From NCBI GenBank assembly GCA_033816765.1, contig CM066287.1, positions 4,278,001 to 4,342,000 of the forward strand: a stretch of DNA of 64,000 nucleotides, written 5' to 3'. The notes under the pieces were generated by a model. The model did no database searches. It worked only from the letters and a program-made list of their open reading frames with translations, and had not been told where the DNA came from. Within the stretch, counting starts at the first letter, position 1. The number at the start of each line of letters is the position of its first letter. Shown here in pieces: positions 55,709 to 64,000 of this stretch. Made by a program: the position numbers and the translations under genes. Origin of the DNA: Nothopassalora personata. Taxonomy: Eukaryota; Ascomycota; Dothideomycetes; Mycosphaerellales; Mycosphaerellaceae.

Positions 55709-58700
55709 ATGGCCGATGCTGGAGGCAATACGACAACGGCCAGCGACAGGACGGAGGAGCAAAGAGCATGGCTGCAGGACGGCGAGCGGCCAAGCTGGTT
55801 CCACCGTAGCATCAAGCAGCCCACGGAGAAGGCGTATCAGCGGTACTTCATCGAGCTGATCCTGCGAGAGAAGGCGTTACCGCCGTCAAGAGATGGAAGA
55901 CATGTGCCGCTGGACCTTGGACAGGAACAGCTTCTGGTGGATGAGAGACGCGGACATGGCTACATCTCGAATAGCATCAGATCAAGCCGGTACACCCTGT
56001 GGAACTTTCTGCCGAAGCAGATCATCTTCCAGGCCACACGGCTTCACAATGCTTTCTTCATTTGCATCGGAGTGCCGCAGACCATTCCCGGCCTATCGAC
56101 CACAGGAAATTACACGACAATCATTCCACTGTTGTTCTTCATACTGCTGACGATAGTCAAAGAAGGGTACGACGACTGGTGCAGGCATAGATTGGATCTT
56201 CGCGAGAACAATAGTTTCGCAAAGGTCCTCAAGTCCAAACATGAAAAGGGTGACGCGGTATCTGGAACGCTTCTATCAAGAGCCATGTCCACTATTTCAA
56301 ATCTACCAAAATTGCCATGGGCCACGAAATCCGGAACCGTGCATCAGGTTGTGGAAGAGAAGGAGCAAGACGAAGACGATGACCATGAGTGGGCTGCAGT
56401 TCAATTTCACAGCATAAAAGTTGGCGACATCCTCAGACTTGAGCGTGATGATCCAGTTCCCGCAGACATCGTCCTTCTGCACGCTACTGGAGAAGACGGC
56501 GTAGCGTATACAGAGACAATGGCTCTTGATGGCGAAACGAACCTGAAGACAAAACAAGCTCCCCAAGCGCTGCAGCAGCAATGCGGCAGGATCAGTGATA
56601 TCAAGCACTGTCGGGCCCACTTTGTTCTTGAAGACCCGAACAAGAATCTTTACGATTTCAACGGCCGAGTCACAATAGGTGCCAAGACGCTGCCTCTGAC
56701 ACTACACGAAGTGATTCTCCGCGGCAGCACTTTGAGGAACACCGACCGCGCGATCGGCCTTGTCATCAACACTGGCGAAGAGTGCAAGATCCGCATGAAT
56801 GCTAACCACCATCCCGAGGCAAAAAGGCCTCGACTGGAACGGTATGCCAATCAGGTGGTGCTGACGCTAATCGTCTACGTTATTGTTCTGTCCCTGGGAT
56901 TGTCTATGGGATATTTGCTCTGGCATGATCGGTTTGAGACTGGAGCTTGGTACCTGAAACATGGCTACCCAGAATGTAAGTAAAGTGAAGGATTTTAGGC
57001 ACCATCCTCCTGTCTGAGGCATCTACTGACCTCGAAACCTTTGCATTTAGTCAAACAGATTATAATTGGCTTCTTGATCATGTTCAACAATGTCAGTCGA
57101 CCCCAAGGACAGAAGGCATTCTCTCTGGGACCTGCGCGCGGCATCCCCAGCTCAGCAGCAGTTGCTGAGACATTGCCACGTGGTTTTCCAGTATGGCTAA
57201 CGCCCTTCTGATTAGGTCATTCCATTGGCACTCTATGTCAGCCTTGAGATCGTCAAGATTGGACAGATGCTCATGATACAGAGTGATGTAGAGATGTTCG
57301 ACGAGGAGACGAACACTCCAATGACTTGCAACACAAACACGATCCTCGAGAACCTGGGCCAGGTCAGCTATGTCCTATCTGATAAGACTGGTACCCTCAC
57401 CGAAAACGTCATGCGATTCAGAGGCATGAGCTTGGGAGGCGTTGTATGGAATCATGACGACGACAACGAAGTTGATGATCCGTCGAAGGATGTTGGTGCA
57501 AAACCGCCGCAAAGATCTACGCCAAAAACTGCGAATAATGGAGAGCTCGAGCTTGATACCTTCAGGTCCTCTTTCGGTCAACGAGATGTACTTGAGGAAG
57601 AATGTGGACTCGCCAGCAGCGCACTTCGAGAACGGTCGGAACCTCGTGCCTCGCATAGTCTTTCTGTGCGAAGATCGACGAGTCGGCCGCGCCTGCCGGA
57701 AACGCAGCGTACCACCAGGGAACTGCTGCAGATCATTCGTCGGGATCCAGCGTCGACCATGTCGAGGAAGGCGAAGGAGTTTATCCTTGGGTTGGCATTG
57801 TGTCATACAGCTTTGCCAGAGCTCAAAGATGGCAAGACTGAATTTCAGGCATCCTCGCCAGATGAACTGGCTCTGGTTCGCGCTGCGCAGGATCTCGGAT
57901 TCTTGCTGATTCAACGCTCATCACATCGAATAGAACTAAAGGTGACCACGTCACATTCTGAGCCGGCGATATTATCCTACGAAATTCTGGATGTCATTGA
58001 GTTCAGCTCCCAAAGGAAGCGTATGACGATAGTGGTGAGGTGCCCTACTGGCCAACTGTGGCTGATCTGCAAAGGTGCCGACAGCGTCATCATCCCACGA
58101 CTACGACAGTCAGAGTTGGCCGCGAGGAAGTCTCAAGACGTCCGGAGGAGTATGGACTTTGGGCGGCGAATGCAGCGCAAAAGTGAACACCACGAGCCCA
58201 GGAACAGCTTTGGTGGAAGACCCAGCCTCAACATCAGACGCAGAAGCTCAGGCGATGTACATCCATCTATGGACATTCGACCGTCGCTCACTCTCGGGCG
58301 CGCAACACTCGAAGTGCCCAAAGCAAGCTATGACATCCGACGCAGCTTAGACCAAGATCTCGAGCGTTGCGCGAATGCTGACGATGCTACGATTTTCGAA
58401 CAATGTTTCCAGCATATCGATGACTTTGCATCGGAAGGTCTACGAACGTTGCTGTATTCGCACAAATATCTAAGCCCTACAGAGTACAACACGTGGAAGA
58501 AAATATATCAGGAAGCAACGACCTCGCTTGTCAACCGTCAGGAGCGCATTGAGGCCGCAGGTGAGATGATAGAGCAAGACCTTGACCTACTCGGCGCTTC
58601 AGCGATCGAGGACAAGCTACAGAAGGGTGTTCCAGAGACCATTGACCGTCTACGACGCGCCAATATTCGAATATGGTAGGTTCTCCTGACAAGAATGCGT

Positions 58701-60225
58701 CACAGGCTGTTGATGTGCTAAAGCGGTGCTGCAGGATGCTCACTGGTGACAAACGCGAGACCGCAATCAACATTGCCCACTCTGCTCGATTATGCCAGCC
58801 AACATCGCTGATCTACATTCTTGACTCAACAAAGGGCGACCTGCATGGTCAGATGAATGCCATCGTATATGACGATGATGCCCATCGGGTTGCCGTTATC
58901 GACGGACACACTCTCTCTGTCATTACTGCACTACCGGACCTTCGAACCATGTTCTTCACGGCACTGATCGCCAACATTGACTCTGTCATCGTCTGCCGAG
59001 CTTCGCCTTCACAGAAAGCAGAGATCGTGCAGGGCATCCGCACGCGACTACCCGGTCTCACCTTGGCTATCGGCGATGGAGCGAACGACATAGCCATGAT
59101 TCAAGCCGCCCATGTTGGCATTGGTATATCTGGCAAGGAGGGGCTTCAGGCTGCACGCGTTGCCGACTACAGTATTGCGCAATTTCGCTTTTTGCAGCGG
59201 CTACTTCTGGTGCATGGACGATACGAATATGTGCGAACGGCGAAGTTCATCCTGTTCACGTTCTGGAAAGGTAAGTGTAGCCCAAGTCTTTCTCCCTGCT
59301 TGGCAAGAATTCCACGTGACGTATGAGTATCGCTAACACTGTTTTGTTGTTGCAGAAATGTACTTTTATCTGGCAAGTCTACCTCAAATACCTGAACACA
59401 GACGTCGAAAAAGCTGACAGGTGTAATCTCTAGATGCAAGCATTATATCAACGGCACAATGGGTATACGGGAACCTCATTGTACGAGTCTTGGAGTTTGA
59501 CGGCGCTCAACACGCTATTCACGTCTTTGTGCGTGATCGTTCCTGGTATCTTCGAACAAGATCTCCGACCAGACACCCTCCTTGCGATACCTGAGCTGTA
59601 CACATACGGCCAAAGGAATCGCGGCTTGAATCTCAGGATGTATTTCGGCTGGATGGTCCACGCAGTGGCTAACGGCCTCGTTGTTTGGTTCATCAGCTGG
59701 GCATCTTATGGACGTTTCAATGTCATGGGCGATAATGGTCTCTTCGCACTGGGCGACATGTGCTTCACGCTGGGTGTAGTTTGGACCAATTGGAAGCTGC
59801 TGGCGATCGAGACGCACAACAAGACCATGATCGTCGGTGTGAGCTTGGTGATCACCGTGGGTGGCTGGTTTGCCTGGAACGGCTTCCTGTCGGGAATATA
59901 TTCGAATAACCTCTCGCCATACGATGTCAAAGGTGGCTTCGGCAAAGTGTTTGGCACCGAGTGGGCATGGTGGCTCACGCTGATCGTTGCTTTGGCAGTA
60001 CTGGCCACGATGGAGATGGTATATGGCGCGCTGAAGCGCAATTTGGTCGCGGCCAGAATGTGGCCACCTTGGAAGTACACAAGACACTACCGAAACCGTA
60101 ATCCTAATGCTGAAGATCTGGAGTTGGAATTGTGGCAAGAGATGGAGCGGGATCCGAAGATACGGGAGCAGCTGCGTTCTATGGCGATGGGTGAGGACGA
60201 CTATATTGTACAGCGAGATAATTAA
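55709..60225 (+). CDS. P4-ATPase phospholipid flippase
   Basis: Six exons, 55709-56975, 57051-57091, 57216-58675, 58735-59270, 59356-59372 and 59434-60225, give 1370 residues. Type IV P-type ATPases move phospholipids to the cytosolic leaflet. Seen in order: the first membrane hairpin after FLPKQIIFQATRLHNAFF, the actuator loop DGETNLKTK (about 272), the phosphorylation site LSDKTGTLTENVM (about 490-502), KGADSVI, MLTGDKRETA and GDGANDIAMIQAAHVGIGI (about 1035-1053), then six C-terminal membrane spans. A Ser/Arg-rich insert at about 743-815 lies in the nucleotide domain. The fifth exon is only 17 nt and its downstream intron is GC-AG (GCAAGT donor). Subfamily looks Dnf3-like, not certain. TTG at 55685 precedes the ATG used. 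Confidence 0.92.
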
Positions 60226-60716
60226 TGCATGTGTGGGCGGCATGGATGTGCATGCTATCCAAACAGCGAACGGTCACCAATATCATAGAGCTAGAATGAG
60301 ATATGCTTCATGAGATAGATGTACAGAGCCTTTGCAGGAAGGGTTAACGATATTCGGCATTGTATCGCGCGCTTGCATTGTCACGGATGTTCGAGAGTGC
60401 ATCTGGGCATATTCGTCGCTGCGAACAAGAGGAAGACTGTTGATCATTTGTATGTATACTCGTGCCTATAGAGTCATTTCCACTCTGAGTTCCGGAATCA
60501 TGGATATTTCTTTAACTACCTGTATGTTCTCGTGTTTGTAGTCTTGCATAATATCGTGAATCGTGGTGGAAGAGCTTCGCAGAGCATGTTGTCGACCATG
60601 CTCTGTTGTCGTAGTTCCGTCGTCTTGTCTTGTAGTCGTCTCATCGTGTAGTCGTCTCATCGTGTAATTGTCTCATCGAATCGCCTCTCGTCATCCCATT
60701 GGCCTTGATCTCACTC
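60226..60716. other. convergent intergenic region
   Basis: Between the P4-ATPase and the Cys-rich secreted gene. A short direct repeat (CTCATCGTGTA, twice) lies at about 60640-60665. Otherwise nothing seen. Confidence 0.4.
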
Positions 60717-61790
60717 TTAGGCAACGCATTTTCCCCCGGAGCTGCATCCATTGGCGCAGCGACTGGAGCTGTTGCGGCACTGCTCGTCGCCCGCAGGACC
60801 AGGAACGCAAGTGATGTCCCAGCATTTGAATAGCTCTGGGTCCTGCACTCTGCTCCCATCGGAGAATGGTACCACCGAATAGCCGGCGCATTCTGTCATG
60901 TAGGTGGCACCGTACATGTGAACGCCCTCCGGGTAGACTTTCTCATCCTTGCAGCTGTTGCCCGCTATCCAGAAGTTGTCGATGCACTCCTGCTCGGTGA
61001 TGTCTACTCCCTCGCAGAAGTTACTCGTGGCCAGCAAGACGGACATGCCGGGGTAGATGTTGAAGCCTTGAGTATTGCCATGGATGATTGGGAGGACACC
61101 GTGGTGAGAGGCACAGAACTCCTTCGACACGCCGAAGATACCGTTGCCGTTGGACACGTCGTTGACGGAGAGGTAGAAGGGAGCGTCGTGGTTGCACCAT
61201 GGGTTCTCGATACGCGAGATGGCCGAGGTACTTTTCCTCATCTCAGTCGACGGGTCCTTGGTCTCATCGTCCATTGTCGATCTAGTGCCCTCGGCCTCTG
61301 GCTTCTGCTCAGATCGCTTGCCGTAGTTCTTAAAGCAGATACCCTGAGCTTGGAAGGCTATTGTAGGATACCCAACCTGCAAGCCAGCGATGACCTTGTC
61401 GTTTGAAGATGAGTCGTCGCCGGTGGAAAAGTGAAGGGCAGTTCCGGTGTGTGCTTCATCCTCTCGGCAGCGCCAATCGTTGATGGCAACGCCGGACATG
61501 AGAGCAGCGTAGACGTCGCCGCATCCAGAGCCGCCGTTGTACGGACGTCCGATGTGGACGTCGTACTTGGCGAAGTTCGTGCCCTTGATGTGTTCGACTA
61601 CACATGAAGCGGTGTCGGCCGGCTGCACGATCGCCTGGCGGGCGGCTATCTGGAGAGAAATGTCAGTAGGCCGGGGAAATACTATCGTGTGCAGCCAACG
61701 GACCTCGGAAGTGCCTGGTGCAGGGGCGGTGATGGTGCCGGTGATAAGCATAACGATGGAAGTGAGGCCAACGATTTTAGCTGCGGCCAT
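60717..61790 (-). CDS. secreted Cys-rich protein of unknown function
   Basis: Two exons, 61790-61704 and 61649-60717, give 339 residues. The 54-bp intron (GTCCGT...TACTGAC...CTCCAG) has a near-perfect branch site; because its length is a multiple of three the frame stays open without splicing, adding 18 residues. Residues 1-22 (MAAAKIVGLTSIVMLITGTI) form a signal peptide. The mature protein has about 14 cysteines; the last 45 residues are densest (CWDITCVPGP, CANGCSSGGKC). A recurring pattern is Gly-Cys-Gly-Asp...Trp-x-Cys. I do not recognise the family. A host- or surface-acting extracellular role is only a guess from secretion and Cys content. Confidence 0.75.
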   Translation of the reverse strand: MAAAKIVGLTSIVMLITGTITAPAPGTSEVRWLHTIVFPRPTDISLQIAARQAIVQPADTASCVVEHIKGTNFAKYDVHIGRPYNGGSGCGDVYAALMSGVAINDWRCREDEAHTGTALHFSTGDDSSSNDKVIAGLQVGYPTIAFQAQGICFKNYGKRSEQKPEAEGTRSTMDDETKDPSTEMRKSTSAISRIENPWCNHDAPFYLSVNDVSNGNGIFGVSKEFCASHHGVLPIIHGNTQGFNIYPGMSVLLATSNFCEGVDITEQECIDNFWIAGNSCKDEKVYPEGVHMYGATYMTECAGYSVVPFSDGSRVQDPELFKCWDITCVPGPAGDEQCRNSSSRCANGCSSGGKCVA

Positions 61791-62361
61791 GTTGTCCGAT
61801 GTATGGTTGTCGGTAGATCGATGGAAGTTCGCGTGTCCTTTGGTAAATGTGGTTCTCAGCAGTTGTTGCGAGCACCGATGTTGGAAGAAGAGTGGAGGTT
61901 GTTGTCGTAGTTGGTGGTCTAAGAGGTTAGAGGTTGATGTAGACTGCAGAGTCTGGTGTGAGCCCGAGAGCATGAAGTAAGGCTGCCAGCTGTGCTGCAT
62001 GTGCAAGATTTCAAGGAAGTGAGGAAGCAAAGCCTGCTCAGGTGATGACCTTACGCCGGCTACGAGCGGTCTCCGTATCATGCATGTGATAATGACTACG
62101 TTGCGCTGAAAGTGAAGCAGGAATCGAGACTCGGTTCTTTCAACTTGTTCTAAACAATCTGGCCGGATCGAGAGAAGCCTAGCTGTTCCCGGCCTTATCG
62201 AGTGTTGTGATATTGGGAAGGCTCTTCGTGAAGTCACTATCCATCGTACGAAGGGCATCTCCTCAGTTCTTCGAATCGAAGTCATTATTGCGCAATACTC
62301 TCAAAGCCTGGCCCTCCTCAGCACTGCTCTGCCTATAACCATCCTCTTGAAGTCGTTCCTG
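61791..62361. other. intergenic between two Cys-rich genes
   Basis: The minus-strand frame stays open for about 500 bp above the ATG at 61790, but without an ATG that improves the signal peptide. Probably the promoter of the secreted gene. Confidence 0.4.
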
Positions 62362-63160
62362 TCACTTCTCATCATGGAGATATATCTCCACGCTGGACAT
62401 TGTCATGAGATCCGCCTTCAGGCGGATATCGGACAGGTAATTGATCTCATAGCTTTGCGCAAGCTCGTCGAGCTCCTCGGCACGATAGTACAGCATCTGC
62501 ATGTCTCAAGTGCTTTCTCCCAGACCCTCTGGTGAGTGTATGTAAGACTGGCTCGGCATGTAGCTGGGGTGGTAGTCCAGTCACTCCGTCGAGGTTAATA
62601 TGTAGATACACTGCGAAGTGTAGTGGCAACCGTTGCAGGACTTGCAAGGCTTGAGATCGTCGTCTGTGACACATTTCGCTGAGCACTGGTTGGTACTCTC
62701 TGGAGTCTCAGCAGTCTGAGTTCTCCGACAGATGTCGTTGCCAACAGCGATAGTCAATGGATTTGTATCTTGTTCGGCTGTTTCTTCCCAGCTCTGATCT
62801 GTCGTGACAGGGGTAACGAATTCCCACGCATCAGGACACTGTATCCATCGTACTCCGTATTCCTACAAGCCGAGCTATCAACGACGTGCCGATCTATAGT
62901 TTCTGCGTCTGGTGGACCTCGTCCATTCGTAAGCTTCTGCCATGATCGACCACTCCTGTACGGGTAGTGCAATATCTTAGCATAGATCCGTGGCTACGAA
63001 TAGAGAGCCGTTCCCCGAACAACATCAAGATATCAGAAAGGCGATCAGCCTTATAGGTATTGCTGGGTCTTTGCGACGACCGTCGAAGATCATGAACACA
63101 GAGGCCAAATATGCATAGCGCAAGTTCCAAGAGGTGGCCGTGACTGTAGCTAAGCTCCAT
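62362..63160 (-). CDS. Cys-rich hypothetical gene, exon structure uncertain
   Basis: A model with exons 63160-62918, 62862-62610 and 62504-62362 gives 212 residues and keeps frame. The middle exon is Cys-rich (ICRRTQ, CSAKCVTDDD, CKSCNGC). The last exon reads MQMLYYRAEELDELAQSYEI and ends VEIYLHDEK. The introns are 55 bp (weak GTCCAC donor, TTGTAG acceptor) and 105 bp (GTATCT donor, TTGAG acceptor). Without the second intron the same frame runs on across two TGA codons, at 62581 and 62506. So the locus is either spliced, decayed, or read through. The first exon has a short hydrophobic run (LLELALCIFGLCVH) but no good signal peptide and is the least certain part. No family recognised. Confidence 0.45.
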
Positions 63161-63366
63161 GTGTCATGTCGGATGACTCAAGGCCGGCCGCTTGATTGAA
63201 TGGTACCTCACACCGGGTACATGCAGCATAAGTGCAAAATAGCTGCTGGCCGCTAACATTTCGTTGGGCATGCTCTCGTCTGAGACCATATAACTAGTCT
63301 CTTTCTTTCGTCTCTGCCATGAGCATGCAGAACTTCTTGCGAAACGAAGTCGGATGCAGCAGAGCA

Positions 63367-64000
63367 CTATAGCTTGCTCGTCTCTTGCTCACGAAGCACA
63401 TAGTATCCTTCCTGCTTGCAAGTTGCGATCAAATTACCGTTGCTGGTGAACATCCTGGTGAGCACTTCACCTCGTCGATCGCCAGTCCACGGGCTATTTG
63501 TCTCGAGGTATATCAGATCGTCAGCCCTGAAGCCTTCGTGAACGCGAAAGTGGATGCTGTGGTTCAACGTCGTCAAATATTTGAAGTCGCTCGTCGTGGC
63601 TCGTCGCTCATAATCTCCTATGGCTGGCTGGCCAGTACTACGGCCGTGGACAGTAGGAGGGCAGTCAAGGACGTGGTAGTCGGACAGAAGAATAATTCCA
63701 ATCGCATGCAGTCGTGAAGAATCGTTGCTGATTGGTGGCGATACCGTACAGACCGAAGTATAGGTCAAGGATTCTGGCGTCTGCTTTGTTGAGCTTCCTC
63801 CGCCAGTATCCTCGACGCCAAGTCTCTGATACTTGACATAAGGACCTCGAGCGGTTCGTCCAACTTCCAGATCGTCCAGTGTGATCTCATCGGTTGTTTT
63901 GGTTGTGGCTCGACCAATTGTATGTCGCATACTTCCACCGGTCAAACCACGCACAAAAGTACAAGTCACATGCACAAGCAGCTTTCCAGCCTGCCTCAAG
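63367..64000 (-). CDS. peroxisomal acyl-CoA thioesterase (TesB/ACOT8 type), 5' part outside window
   Basis: The last 211 codons of a gene whose start lies beyond the window. Hydrolyses acyl-CoA to free acid and CoA. The N-terminal end shown (RQAGKLLVHVTCTFVRG) belongs to the first hotdog domain. The second has LHAIGIILLSDYHVLDCPP, the active-site region LTTLNHSIHFRVHEGFRADD and the end NGNLIATCKQEGYYVLRE. The C-terminus is SKL, the classical PTS1. Between the domains is a polar linker. The true N-terminus and any introns cannot be seen. Confidence 0.88.
   Translation of the reverse strand, partial: LRQAGKLLVHVTCTFVRGLTGGSMRHTIGRATTKTTDEITLDDLEVGRTARGPYVKYQRLGVEDTGGGSSTKQTPESLTYTSVCTVSPPISNDSSRLHAIGIILLSDYHVLDCPPTVHGRSTGQPAIGDYERRATTSDFKYLTTLNHSIHFRVHEGFRADDLIYLETNSPWTGDRRGEVLTRMFTSNGNLIATCKQEGYYVLREQETSKL

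Overview
This window is nuclear DNA of a filamentous ascomycete (Pezizomycotina). Genes lie close together on both strands. Most introns are 50-110 bp with GTRNGT donors and CTRAC-like branch sites. The gene set is typical of moulds: Trl1-type tRNA ligase, YwbE/zinc-finger protein, Pol kappa, plant-type DAHP synthase, Cdh1, PP1, Fmp46, eS30, Iml2 and a P4-ATPase. A Dothideomycete is my inference from the overall look of the proteins; no marker gene was tested. Exon limits were placed by hand from splice signals, frame continuity and family conservation. Starts were set at ATG codons.

Left part (0-18 kb): tRNA ligase (minus), a three-part YwbE protein, a stretch of broken frames (4.0-7.1 kb), then a seven-exon gene for a ~2189-residue low-complexity protein built from tryptophan-anchored Lys-rich repeats, including perfect 135-bp tandem units. 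DNA polymerase kappa follows, tail-to-tail with a peroxisomal FMN 2-hydroxyacid oxidase.

Middle (18-36 kb): a BRCT protein with a four-times repeated short motif, a HYPK-like NatA/ribosome partner, class II DAHP synthase, a frameshifted amidase relic, a Fat1-type very-long-chain acyl-CoA synthetase ending in a peroxisomal signal, and the APC/C activator Cdh1. Nearly 4 kb without a convincing gene follows.

Right part (36-64 kb): an LRR protein of the STK11-interacting-protein type, the PP1 catalytic subunit, an Fmp46-like thioredoxin-fold protein, a large RRM protein, ribosomal protein eS30, a secreted CREG-like protein, Iml2, a SrpA-like catalase-family protein, a six-exon P4-ATPase with a 17-nt exon and a GC-AG intron, two Cys-rich genes of unknown function (one clearly secreted), and the 3' part of a peroxisomal acyl-CoA thioesterase cut by the window edge.

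Three proteins end in peroxisomal PTS1 tripeptides (SRL, AKL, SKL) and fit fatty-acid/2-hydroxyacid oxidation, but they are far apart and are not a cluster. I see no CRISPR array, intact transposon or secondary-metabolite cluster. The most interesting items are the W-repeat protein, the PTS1 made by a tiny terminal exon, the PGLP motif repeats, the microexon/GC-AG intron, and the Cys-rich gene whose frame is crossed by two in-frame TGA codons unless spliced.
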